Part shown: in pieces, positions 43,891 to 53,759 of the stretch
How the letters are laid out: the number at the start of each line of letters is the position of its first letter
Position numbering within the stretch: position 1 is the first letter of the stretch
NCBI GenBank assembly: GCA_039602395.1
Contig: JBCNJP010000028.1
Coordinates: 992,001-1,056,000, forward strand
Direction: 5' to 3'
DNA from: Deinandra increscens subsp. villosa
Lineage: Eukaryota; Streptophyta; Magnoliopsida; Asterales; Asteraceae
DNA length: 64,000 bases
Made by a program: the position numbers and the translations under genes
Notes under the pieces: model-generated
Told to the model about the DNA's origin: nothing
The model's input: the letters and a program-made list of their open reading frames with translations, nothing else
Database searches by the model: none

Positions 43891-46800
43891 ATGGCCAACG
43901 ATCTGAAAATCGGTAACTAACATAACATCTGTGCGCATATCGGTGTTACACGAGGCAAGGTTGACAAATTTGGAGGAACCGGGATTTCTGAGTTTCTAAG
44001 GCGGTCCAGAATCCCTTATGCCATCACTCAACAATGTGATGTGTATTGAGACATTATTCTGGAGTTTTGGAATACAGCACGAACAATTACTGATGCTCCT
44101 ATCAGAATTGTTGCTACTATTCAGGGTAAAGAAGTTGAAGTTACTGAAGCTGATATTCGTAGAGTTTTGAAGTTAGAATCTGATACAACAATAGCACCAA
44201 TAGAGTTTTCTCATGAAGACAACATGGTGTTTCTGAAGCGGATTTGGTACACTGATAATCCGAGTAAAGAGTGGGTTTACAAATCGTCGCTGAGCGTTCC
44301 GAACAAGTATTTGGTGCACGTGTTGTTGGTTTGCTTGGGGCATAGAATATCTGGGCATGATGAAGTTCAACAGATTATACTGTCCCTGATGAATACGCCG
44401 TATAATGTTGCTGGGTGATTTTTCATTACATGAGGGATAATCTCACTCAAAGGCAGAAAAAAGCGGCAATCTATCCCATATTCCTTCAAATGATTCTCAA
44501 TGACCGATATCCTGATCTTGTGAAGCATGAAGCACAGAAAATGGAGCTGAAACATATGAGGAAGCAAGTGTTGGTGCTCTGGCGTCTTATCAAAAGAAGG
44601 CACCAGAGTTTCAGCCAAAATTGAAACGTTTGATTGGTTATTTAGCCAATGTCAATTACGTGGCACCTGCACGGGGTGCACCTCGTCATGAAGATTGTAG
44701 TGATTCAGAGGAACTCGATTACAGCTGGATTGAGGAACATAATCAGATTCCTCAACAGGGTCGAGTGAAAAGACCGAAAAGACAAGTTCCGGTGGTCCAA
44801 GAACCAGTGAACCAAGGACCTGAACAAGTTGTATCTCAACCGCCAACTACTGAACCGGTGGTCTCAGCACAGGAAGTTCCTGTAACTGTCAACGTGACTG
44901 AGACACCAGCAGTAAATACCCTGGAAGACGAATCCGATGAAGATGAGGAGGATCTGAATGTTGGGGCTGACTCTGAAGACTTTTCTGATACAAACGATCC
45001 GTTTATGAGAGTCTTGATCAACTCAAAGTATATAAATCTCAGGAAAGGTAGCGATGAACATTTCGCTTACCGAATCGGTAAGAACAAGAGCAACGATTGC
45101 TACAAGGATCGTGTATATGATGTGGTGGCCTCATCTGATTCTGATGAAGACTATAACCCTGATGCCGATGTGGTTTCCGGCAAAGGTAAACAACAAGCTA
45201 CTGGTTCTTCATCTGTTACTCCAGCAAAAAGAAGGCAGAAGTCGATTGCTGGTGGAAGAACTAAAAAGAAGAAAGGAGTACAATAGTTCATTCTGCAACC
45301 TCGTTCTGGTGTTTCTTGATCAGCAACTCCTGCTCTATCTTTGCCTGAAGTGTCTACAACAGTTCAGACTTTAGTGTCTGATGTTCAGGCTGATTTCTTG
45401 CAAGATCTTATGAATGCCAATCGATCAACAACTGTTAGCATAACACCTTCAGCAAGTGCTGGTGCGCAGTTTGTGAATCAGCCTATGGGTTCGACACCCA
45501 CAACTCCGGTGTTTTCTACTGCCACTGCCACTGCTTCAACACATTCCACACCTGAAGTGAATTTCAATTTTGAACAAGGCTCGGTTTCTTTCTCTCAAGC
45601 CAATATTCTTCAGAGTGCGTTATCAGATCAACAATCTCAAATTGATGCCTTGAAGGCTAAGAATGAGGAACAAGAGAAGATGATTAATGTGCTACGCTTA
45701 GATAATGATGAATTGAGGGAACAGTCTCGAGCTCAGAGTCAACAGATCACAACTTTGCAGAGTCGGGACGTAGCCAAAGATCAAGAGATTCTAAGATTAA
45801 ATAGGGCTAGTTAGACTCAGTGTCGAATGCTTATTGAAATGGGCGAGCAAATAAAATTCTTGATGGAGAAGTTTAAAGCTCAGGGGGAGATTGGAGATAA
45901 TTCGGGTTGTAATAAAGATCCGATGAGATTTCTGAACGATGATCCTGATCAAGATGATCCTCATGGGAACGTTGGTGGAGGACCGGGCCCGTCTGGAACC
46001 GCTGGTTCGGGTGCTGGGACATCTACTTCCCAGGGGGAGAATGACTCTCGAGAAGCTATGCCGATCACCTCAATTCCATCAAATCAAGCGGCAATGAGTA
46101 TGAGTGATTTTGCACAAATGTTGCAGACGCTCGAAGAAGGTGAGTTTGTGGGCGATTTGACGGCTGAAGAGTTGCAAAGGGTGTTTTATCTGAATGACGA
46201 AGAGATGAGAAAAGCGTCTGAGAAAGCTCTAAAGAAATATGAATCATCTGAACCAAAGTTTGATGAAGACGAAGAAGGTATGTTTGAAGAAGAGATTGAG
46301 ATAGAGGATATCACAAAAGAAGAATATCCAGATATATACTCCAACTTCAATAACAATCAATCTGGTGATGATTTCGAGGTATTTCCTAAGGAAAAAGATG
46401 TTGAAGCTGAGGAAAGATTGAGAAAGAAAGAATCAGAAAAACCTGAAGACCCGGTGGTTAAGGAGGCTAAAGTTCAGAAGCATCGTCAGACATTTGACGA
46501 GTTCATGAAAACTTTTCATGCCAACTATGTTCCGCCTCCGAAGCCAATCAAGCAGAGATCATTCTTCAAATTCAAGGGTCAAGCTCCAGGTGATATAATC
46601 AGTTGGATGTATGCTTCGAGTTTGCAGTGCTACGGGATTAAACGAGAACATGGAATCCAGTACTTCAAATGTGCCAAAGATTTTAGCAGTCTGCCAGTTT
46701 GGGATATTCGTGAGTTGACCAGATAACCATTTTGCAATTATGGCAATGATTGGTTGGGTATGCACTTCAAGAAGACACTTGAGAGGGAATGTCGAGAAGG

Positions 46801-47243
46801 ATTTCAATTCTTGGATCCTCAGAAGCCAAAGAAACGTCGATGACGAACAAGAGTCCACGAAAGAACTGGTAAGAAGCTGATAATCTTGGTGTTTCCGAAG
46901 AAACCAGATGTGATGAAGAAGATTCCTTTGATGAAGATGAAACTTGATTTCATCAAGGATCTGGTGGTGGTACTACGACGAAAAGACTGGTGAAGCAGTT
47001 ATAGTGTTGAAGGAAAACAACCAGGTTGTGAGGATCTATGATCCAATGTGGCTGATCAATCTGTTGAAGGCTGATATAAAAGAGCTTTATCACAATCCAA
47101 TCCTGTATCATCCTTATTACATGGAACAAGCGCTGAAGTTCCAGAGGGTGATAAGGGTTTGCTATGCATTCAACATCTATGCTGGAAATAATCATGATTT
47201 GGTCAGGAAGGGTGATGAGGCTGCTGCAGATGGTCAAGGCTGA
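43891..47243 (+). pseudogene. aORF copy 2 (element B), unknown function, decayed
   Basis: ATG at 43891 (MANDLKIGN), preceded by the acceptor-like TGTGTGTTTTCAG, so it may be made from spliced RNA. N-terminal domain: FLRRSRIPYAITQQC, ILEFWNTARTI, VEVTEADIRRVLKL and HVLLVCLGHRISGHDEV. An acidic linker with a basic KKKK stretch and a Gln/Asp coiled coil (about 45600-45880) follow. The C-terminal domain has WWYYDEKTGEAVIVL and RIYDPMWLINLL. Stops at 43918-43920 and 44047-44049, frameshifts near 44416 and 44570, and later breaks kill it. It is homologous by eye to 5690-8070 and, at the N-terminus, to 63645-64000. No transmembrane segment is obvious, so the term env-like is positional only. Confidence 0.75.
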
Positions 47244-47263
47244 TAAAGAACGGTCCAGCTTTT

Positions 47264-47277
47264 GCCAAGGGGGAGTT
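47264..47277 (+). other. polypurine tract of element B
   Basis: GCCAAGGGGGAGTT directly before the 3' LTR start at 47278. Confidence 0.85.
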
Positions 47278-47614
47278 TGTTGATACACGATGTGGCAACG
47301 AGCTGTATCAGACAAAGAGACAAAGACACGAAGATTTCAACTATAGGTTCTGGTGGCCGAACGCTGCCCGAACCTCAAGTTCGGACAAGCTATAGAGTTC
47401 GGCCGGCCGAAGGTCTATATATAGGTTTTGTGTGTGTCTTTGTAACTAGTTTTTTGAGAGTGAGCGAACTTCTGTGAGTGTGTGTGTGTTTTGTACTCTG
47501 AGTCTCTTGTAATGAAGTTGTTAATGAGAGATTGAGTTGTTTACACCATTTGTTTACATTCTCATTTACACAATTGTTATCGAACTACACTGATCCCACG
47601 CTCCAGCGTTTTCA
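47278..47614 (+). repeat. 3' LTR of element B
   Basis: 337 bp. It contains an intact CCGAAC-CTCAA-GTTCGGA (47368-47384) and the perfect 14-bp palindrome TTCGGCCGGCCGAA (about 47399-47412), both decayed in the 5' copy. Confidence 0.93.
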
Positions 47615-47619
47615 TTGGG

Positions 47620-48177
47620 AAATCAGTTTTTAATATCCATGATAAAGAATTTGCAAATTAGACCCCTTCTCTTCAGTTTGACGAGGATTCTTCATCCTCC
47701 GATGAGTCGGATGAAGAAGGTTCTTCTAGGAAGGAAAAATACAAGAAGAGAACGTGGTTCCCGTTACTAATCATGCGGAGGAGAAGCCTAAAATACCGGG
47801 TAACCATTCAGATTGTAAGGCATCTTTGGAAAAAAGCCATTACGGGTCTTGCAATTTTTAGCCAGATCTGATAGTGGAGGTTAAGCAATCCCCAGTTGTG
47901 GTAGTTAATGAGACGGAGACTTACAATTCGGGTCCATCTAAGCCACCAGGTTTCGAGGAATTTATGAAACAATCGAATAAACCTTCTAAAAAGGTCGGGT
48001 TGAGTGGTGAATCTTATCCTTGATATCTAAAGGAGGATCGTCTAATGGTGGATCAATGGTGCAAGATTTTTCTAAATTTATTCAAATGGGAAAGCTCATG
48101 GGCTTAGATATGAACGGAACGGTCGGGGACTTCAAAAATTTTGTTAACAAGGTTAGTGATACTTTGGTGGATCAATG
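47620..48177 (+). pseudogene. LINE ORF1, second part
   Basis: It continues ORF1 after element B: KSVFNIHDKEFAN, an acidic Ser/Asp stretch (SSSSDESDEEGSS), then PPGFEEFMKQ, a block found near the ORF1 end in plant LINEs. Stops and frameshifts are present. The ORF1 stop TGA overlaps the ORF2 ATG (ATGA at 48175-48178). Confidence 0.7.
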
Positions 48178-48428
48178 AATATCTTATCGTTGAATGTTTG
48201 TGGGAGCGGGTCCTCGTTGAAACAAAAGAAAGTTAGTAGTTTACTTAAAAAATTTCGTGTTGGATTCGTGGGTCTTCAAGAAACTCGTATGTGCAAACTA
48301 GACATGAATCGGATTAAATCTTTTTAGGGTAATTTCCACTTTTAGGTTGCTTTCTATCCCTCGGCGGGCTTATCTGGAGGTATGTTATCCATATGGGATC
48401 CTACCACTTTTGTGAAGGATTCAATTAT
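48175..48428 (+). pseudogene. LINE ORF2 start: endonuclease, first part
   Basis: MNILSLNVCGSG and FVGLQETR are the AP-endonuclease-like N-terminal motifs (catalytic Asn and Glu). LSGGMLSIWD follows. TAG near 48327 breaks it. Copia element C interrupts it at 48428 in KDSII. Confidence 0.82.
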
Positions 48429-48817
48429 TGAAAAAGCATATAAGGATCGATTCAATGGATGAGACGGAAGTTTTGTCATATATTGTGTTCAAAGGTTACA
48501 TAAACCGAAGGAGTATACAAACGATTAAGCTCCGGGGGAGGTCGGACAGAACCTCCCCTCTCAACACATTGATCGGAAAGACACTAGACAAAAAACTTAC
48601 AAAGAAATACAAAGATGAAACTATTTATACGATTCATTCTGTCCGAACTGGGTAACCTCCGAACTCTGTCCGAGCTTCCCCCGAACTTGGAGTTCGGACC
48701 ACCTTTGGACACCGCCGAACACATAGTTCGGATGGAGTTCGGACCACAGTTTATGTCTCCGTCAACTCAGTCTGTTTGACAATTCGAACAGTAACGCCAC
48801 ACAAGGTTCATGCATCA
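48429..48817 (-). repeat. left (3') LTR of element C
   Basis: Plus strand TGAAAAAGCATATAAGG...GTTCATGCATCA. It has TATTTATACG near 48616 (TATAAATA on the minus strand) and palindromes CCGAAC-TTGGA-GTTCGGA (48681-48698) and CCGAAC-ACATA-GTTCGGA (48715-48732). Confidence 0.65.
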
Positions 48818-49829
48818 AGAAATTCCCCCTTGGACGTTACTGTCGAATCCAGACATTGATCTTCTAGCAATCTTGCGTCAGCTTGCTGCAGACACCTCTA
48901 TCTTTAGCAAACTCCCCTTGACCGAATCATCAGGTATGCAGGAAACAACTTGCAATCTTGTACAATCACAACAATCAACAAAATTCCCCCTTTCTTCAAG
49001 CACATCCACTGTGAGAACTTATCAATCACATAGAAAGATACTTCAAACCACCAGATATGACATCAAGATGCAGGATCACTTCATTTAATCGTCATGAATA
49101 AAAAAACAAAATCCACAAACATCACTGCATTTGACAGAAATCTTCAATCTTCACCGAATTGTAATACATTCTGATCTTTATGAAAACAGACACCATCAGC
49201 AGCTTCAATCATAGAAATTCCCCCTCAGCATGAAATCCATCCCAATATATTACTCTGGTAACGTATATCTCGTTGCAGACTGAAATCTAACCAAGTCTTC
49301 ACAACTCAGGAAAGTATCAGGCATATGACAGAGAGTTCCAAACCATAACCGAAAACTTTGACATATCAATTCGCACGAACACCAGAAAACACCACCTTTC
49401 CATGGAGATCAAAAATCACCATCAACCATGAACTGATTGCTTTTGAATATTCACTTTTTCAATTATGAAACTTTGAAAGTTTTAGGGTCCCCAAATTTCC
49501 CCCTAAATAAGTGACATATTCAAATCTTCAACATTCTTCAGTTTGTGTAGACAAATAAACTCTGATAAACGCCATCACAAAGATTTAATTTCTCAGAATT
49601 CAAACAATCGCCTCAAAGTAATCATATCCATGTCTCCGAATCTCTGTCCATCATCAGAAACACCCGTTCATGAATCTCTGTCCATCATCAAGAACAATGA
49701 CTACCCACAAACTCATTTCTTGAAATTCGATCACTAACTCGTAAAAAATATCGTGATCTTGATTTTCTTCAAACATAACACCCCACAACTACCGAATCAA
49801 GGGTAAACTCGATAGCTGATCTGCTTCTT

Positions 49830-50130
49830 TGAAATTCCCACCTAACGGGGGTTCGGGGGCAGCGCCCCTAAGAAGCGGGGTCCAAGGGGCGGCAGCCCCT
49901 GGCGGGGTCCAAGGGGCAGAGCCCCTGGCTGGGGCCGTGCTACCTCCGAATCCGATCCTCCGAACCCTCTCCGAAACTGACCTTCGGACCTAGTCCGAAC
50001 CTGATCTTCGGAACCTCCTCCAAACCTGACCTTCAGACGTCCGAACCTGGAGTTCGGAGCGATTATTTTTCAGATCTGTTCTTCGGCCGAACCTTGTCCG
50101 AACTCGAACTGGAAATTTTTGAACTCGAAC
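49830..50130 (-). repeat. element C leader: CCGAAC/GTTCGG-rich, GC-rich patch
   Basis: A GGGGCAGCGCCCC / GGGGCGGCAGCCCC / GGGGCAGAGCCCC series (49857-49930) is three tandem GC-rich hairpins. Many CCGAAC and CTTCGG motifs follow, including the full palindrome CCGAAC-CTGGA-GTTCGGA at 50041-50058. It occupies the leader position, as the GTTCGG array does in element B. Confidence 0.75.
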
Positions 50131-50322
50131 CAGACTCAGAATTTGATCGAATTTTGATATCCAGATACTTCTGTTAGGTAAAAACATGACTCAGGAAGAC
50201 TCGATTGATTAAAAACCAAACAGAAACACTTCCAATCACCCCTAACCGAAGGTTTAACGTCTCGAAATGAAGAAAAACGATAGATTTCGACCATAGAAAG
50301 AGCCAACAGCTCTGATACCAGT

Positions 50323-50672
50323 TGAAAATGCGTGAGCATCGGATCGTCTACTCGATCTAGCTAATCGGACATCAAAACGTAATTAACCGATTGTTTTATT
50401 GATCAAAATGAACAATTACAATCAGTGAAACACTCAGAAACACAACATAGAGAAACACTTTGAAAACACACACTTAAGAGATCTCACACGCTCCGAACTC
50501 TTACAAATACAAAGACCAAACATCTATATATACTAGCTGGTCCGAGCTTCGGCCGAACCTTAGGTTCGGCCAGTCCGAACTTCAGGTTCGGACCTAGTTC
50601 AGCCAGACCTAGTTTGACTTGATCTTGTACATTGCTTGATACTTCACACGACGCACATATCAGGTATCAACA
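50323..50672 (-). repeat. right (5') LTR of element C
   Basis: Plus strand TGAAAATGCGTGAGCATCGG...CAGGTATCAACA. Palindromes are CCGAAC-CTTAG-GTTCGG (50553-50569) and CCGAAC-TTCAG-GTTCGGA (50575-50592). It shares its two ends and the ACCGATTGTTTTATTGATCA block with 15311-15669. Confidence 0.88.
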
Positions 50673-50677
50673 ATTAT

Positions 50678-51130
50678 CATTCTAAAACATCTTCTCATTG
50701 TTAAAGGTACTTGGATTAATTTATCTATTAATTGTTTTATGGTTAACGTGTATGCCCCTCATATGGAGTCTCATAAAAAAGCACTTTGGCAATCTATTCT
50801 CGAATTTATGAATAGTATCTTGGGCGTTTTCATTATTTTTAGGGATTTTAATTCTATTAGTAGTGAGTCAGAGAAAGTTGGAATTTCTTTTTCTAGAAGC
50901 AATGTTACCAACTTTAATTGTTTCATTACGATGGAGCTTTGATCGACTTACCGATGGGCGGATATAGCATTACCCGGGTTGATGCTAGAGGTCGTAATGC
51001 TAGTAAATTGGACCGTTTTCTCGTGACTCCAAATGTTCTTGAGGCTTTAAAAAATATTGAAGTGTTGGCTCTTGATAAAACTATTATGGATCATCGTCCG
51101 ATTTTATTTAGCCAATTGGCTAGATGTTGA
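50678..51130 (+). pseudogene. LINE ORF2 endonuclease, second part
   Basis: It continues with LIVKGTWINLSINCFMVNVY, IIFRDFNSI (the family has GDFN), RNASKLDRFLV and the catalytic MDHRPILF block, so the endonuclease domain is almost complete. A frameshift lies near 50935. It ends abruptly at about 51125. Confidence 0.82.
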
Positions 51131-51461
51131 TTGTCTTTCTCCAGCTACGCCCCATGTTTTGTTCAAAGCTGTTGAAGATTTCAAAGGTTCGAGAACGAAG
51201 AAGGATGTGATTCAAACTATTATCTACCCTTCTTGGTAGTTCATTTGGATACGCTCATATTCCAACCGAGCAAAAACTGGAACTGTAGCTTTTATGATTC
51301 TATTATGATGTATTGTTTTTCGTGGTTCTCTTCTAGAAACAGTAAGTTCGTGATTCATTGGACTGACTGGATGACCAATCCCTTGCTTTCTTTGTAATTT
51401 TTCTATAATTTAGAGCTTGTTTTATATAATCTTATTGCCATTACAAACAAAAAAAAAAACT
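51131..51461 (+). pseudogene. LINE ORF2 C-terminus, 3' UTR and poly(A)
   Basis: WFSSRNSKFVIHWTDWMTNP (51331-51390 region) is the usual C-terminal end of plant LINE ORF2. Between it and the endonuclease there is no RT, RNase H or zf-RVT sequence, so more than 2 kb is deleted. The A-run at 51449-51459 ends the element. Confidence 0.75.
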
Positions 51462-51476
51462 TTACAAAAAATGGGA

Positions 51477-52275
51477 GAAGCGTATCTACGATTATAAAGG
51501 ATAAGACTTCCTTGTTTTAAATATATTTATTCTTTTATATAAATTGAATTATAAATTTACTCAGGACATTATACATTCTTTATTCTAATTATATAAATGA
51601 TAAACCACAAGTATAATCATTAATTAATACACCATTGAAACCCCATCTTGTTTATCTGCAACTACTAGAATAACTGAACACAAGTGGAGTGTGCCAATTG
51701 TCAAACTAGCTTATCATATCCTTCCTACTTGTCCCCCAACCACCATTGGCTCATTCAAGACCCATATTTAACTAAGATATTTTGTCCATTTACCTTTGAA
51801 GAGCTCAATCACTTTCCCCTATAAATACCCACGCAAAACACTAGTTTCTACGCACCTTCACTTTCACATAATTCTGCCAGATTTGTTACAGTAACTTCTG
51901 TTAGACATATCTCCCTCAAACTTCCACGAAATTCATCCATTTTCATCTAGAAATCTTTCTCTGTCAGTCCTCTAAAATTTCCAATTGACCTCACTCAATT
52001 TCCTTAAGAATTCAGCCCTCTGTACAACTTCGAACGACGATTGCTCTAGAATATTGTTGTTGTGCAACCTTACTTTTTGTGACACATTTGAGGTACCAAA
52101 CGACATCGATTTGAGCTGATTCTTTTTCCTATTTCTTCCTCTTTCAAAGTACATCATTCTAGACTTAAAATGTGTACCATTTGGCTTCCTAAATTACCCA
52201 CAATATTCCTTCAAAGTCGACCCAGTTTTCTGTCAGAAACGGTGTAAAAGCTCAAGAACTCTTCGAGGCTTCAAG
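51477..52275. other. promoter-like flank, no gene recognised
   Basis: CCTATAAATACCC at about 51820 is a good TATA box, followed by a CA/CT-rich, leader-like stretch, but no convincing ORF follows on either strand. It may be the promoter stump of a lost gene or of the repeat element that starts near 52276. Confidence 0.35.
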
Positions 52276-52386
52276 TGTTGATCCAAGTGTTCAGTTGGTC
52301 CTAATTGACCCTAATTAACCCTAACTGGTCTTCATTGGTCCTAATTGACCCTAATTGGTCTTCATTGGTCCTAATTGGTGTCCATT
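52276..52386. repeat. decamer repeat array, left (GGTCCTAATT type)
   Basis: Repeats of about 10 bp built on ATTGGTCCTA / ATTGACCCTA. The complementary orientation (ATTAGGACCA) fills 55850-56368. Confidence 0.75.
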
Positions 52387-52626
52387 GTGATATAACACAA
52401 TGTAAATATAATAGAAAACAGTCAAGTATGATAAAAAAAAATATAAGATATATCCTTAAAAGAGAAAGAATATGAAAATCTGTACGATTTACAAATTTTT
52501 GTATTCGTACAGAACTACTTCGAAATTTCCGAAGTAGTTCTGTACAGACCAGATTCTACACAAAACCTCATTTCTGTAGAAGGCTTCTAATGGGAAGCAT
52601 TACTAGTCTTCAAAGAACAGTCCTGA

Positions 52627-52678
52627 CACTACGTCAAAATTCACCTTTGGCCACGGAAAAAAACCGTGACCAAAGGTG
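52627..52678 (+). repeat. CACTA-like terminus with hairpin
   Basis: CACTACGTCAAAATTCACC starts at 52627. CACCTTTGGCCACGG (52642-52656) pairs with CCGTGACCAAAGGTG (52664-52678), 14 of 15 pairs, around A7. A matching right end was not found and may be in the gap. Confidence 0.5.
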
Positions 52679-52789
52679 TTTGGTCACGTTTTGTTTTTCA
52701 TTTCAATCGACACCAAAGGTCCCATCACCTTATGTATCATACGGCCACGTTACAATATCAGTGGCTGAAGCCACCTAGAAGCGTGGCTA

Positions 52790-53755
52790 AAGGGTACCAA
52801 TATTTGTTGTTGTAATCAAACAATTCTTTCGAAAAGCGTGGCCAAAGGGTCCCAACGACCACATGTGTTTGTTTAATGTGGCCTTTGGTATTATATGGTC
52901 ACGTATATTTGTGTTTTAGCCACATATGTTATAAAAAATATGGCCAAATGGGTTGCTGAAATTATAATTTTTGTCCCAATACGTGTGGCCAAAGGGTGGC
53001 AACAGCCACGTTAAAATATGAATAGCGTGGCCTTTGGTATTATATGGTCACGTATATTTGTGTTTTAGCCACATATGTTATAAAAAACATGGCCAAATGG
53101 GTTGCTGAAATCATACATTTTGTCCCAATAAGCATGGCCAAAGGGTGGCAACGACCACATTAAAATATAGAAAGTGTGGCCTTTGGTATTATATGGTCAC
53201 ATATATTTGTGTTTTAGCCACATATATTTGGAAAAAAAAGTAGCCAAAGGGTAGTTGAAATCAGATATATTGTCCAAATACGCGTGACCAAATGGTGGAA
53301 ACGGCCACGTTAAAATATAAAAAGTGTGGCCTTTGGTATTATATGGTCACGTATATTTGTGTTTCAGCCACATATATTTGAAAAAAAAATGTGGCCAAAG
53401 GGTAGTTGAAATCATACATTTTGTCCCAATACGCGTGGCCAAAGGGTGGCAACGACCACGTTAAAATATAAAAAGTATGGCCTTTGGTATTATATGGTAA
53501 CGTATATTTCTCTTTTAGCCACATATATTTGGAAAAATAAAAGTGGCCAAAGGGTAGTTGAAATCAAATATTTTGTCCCAATACGCGTGGCCAAATGGTG
53601 GCAACGACCACATTAAAATATAAAAAGTGTGGCATTTGTTATTATATGGTCACGTATATTTGTGTTTCAGCCACATATATTTGGGAAGAAGAAAAAGTGA
53701 CCAAAAGGTTGTTGAAACCAGATGGGTCCTTTCTATACGCATGGCCAATTTAAAA
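52790..53755. repeat. 150-bp tandem array with GTGGCC(T/A)TTGG motifs
   Basis: TTGGTATTAT recurs at 52885, 53034, 53183, 53333 and 53484, with a variant at 53636, so the period is 149-152 bp. Each unit has GTGGCCAAAGGGT and GTGGCCTTTGG in opposite directions, so units can fold back on themselves. It looks like the subterminal array of the CACTA-like element starting at 52627. Confidence 0.88.
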
Positions 53756-53759
53756 GTTA

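Larger units (their letters stand above)
33472..47614 (+). mobile_element. copia element B (Sirevirus-like), full length, 14.1 kb
   Basis: LTRs at 33472-33807 (336 bp) and 47278-47614 (337 bp), aligned by eye, differ at 12 bases plus one indel. The target duplication is TTGGG (33467-33471 and 47615-47619). Order: LTR, PBS, leader with GTTCGG array, Gag with two zinc knuckles and long coiled coil, protease, integrase, RT, RNase H, structured repeat region, palindromes, aORF, PPT, LTR. Long coiled-coil Gag, an extra ORF after pol, palindromic LTR motifs and several PPT-like runs fit the Sirevirus lineage. The copy carries many frameshifts and stops and a mutated protease site, so it is dead. 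Confidence 0.93.
48429..50672 (-). mobile_element. copia element C: 2.2-kb non-autonomous element with unlike LTRs
   Basis: The target duplication is ATTAT (48424-48428 and 50673-50677), and removing the element restores the LINE frame. Minus-strand features: PBS TGGTATCAGAGC (50309-50320) beside the right LTR, and a PPT (AAGGGGGAAT type) beside the left LTR. The right LTR (50323-50672, 350 bp) belongs to the same family as 15311-15669. The left LTR (48429-48817, 389 bp) is a different Sirevirus-type LTR with little direct similarity. The 1.5-kb interior has no gag or pol, several PPT-like runs (48826, 48917, 48983, 49220, 49495) and many CCGAAC/GTTCGG motifs. Confidence 0.8.
32330..51461 (+). 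mobile_element. LINE (L1-type), split by two copia insertions, RT deleted
   Basis: LINE parts are 32330-33471, 47620-48428 and 50678-51461. An A-run (51449-51459) marks the 3' end. Target duplication: TTA-AAAAAA-TGGGA at 32316-32329 and TTA-C-AAAAAA-TGGGA at 51462-51476 (one base longer). Removing the two copia elements with one copy of each TSD restores reading frames across both breaks. The element has ORF1, the endonuclease start of ORF2 and the ORF2 C-terminal tail; the RT is absent, so the copy is non-autonomous. Without the inserts it would be about 2.7 kb. Confidence 0.88.

Noticed and set aside
43891..47243. Calling the aORF an envelope gene
   Set aside because: It sits where env-like genes are reported in some Sireviruses, but no signal peptide, transmembrane segment or fusion-like region is visible.
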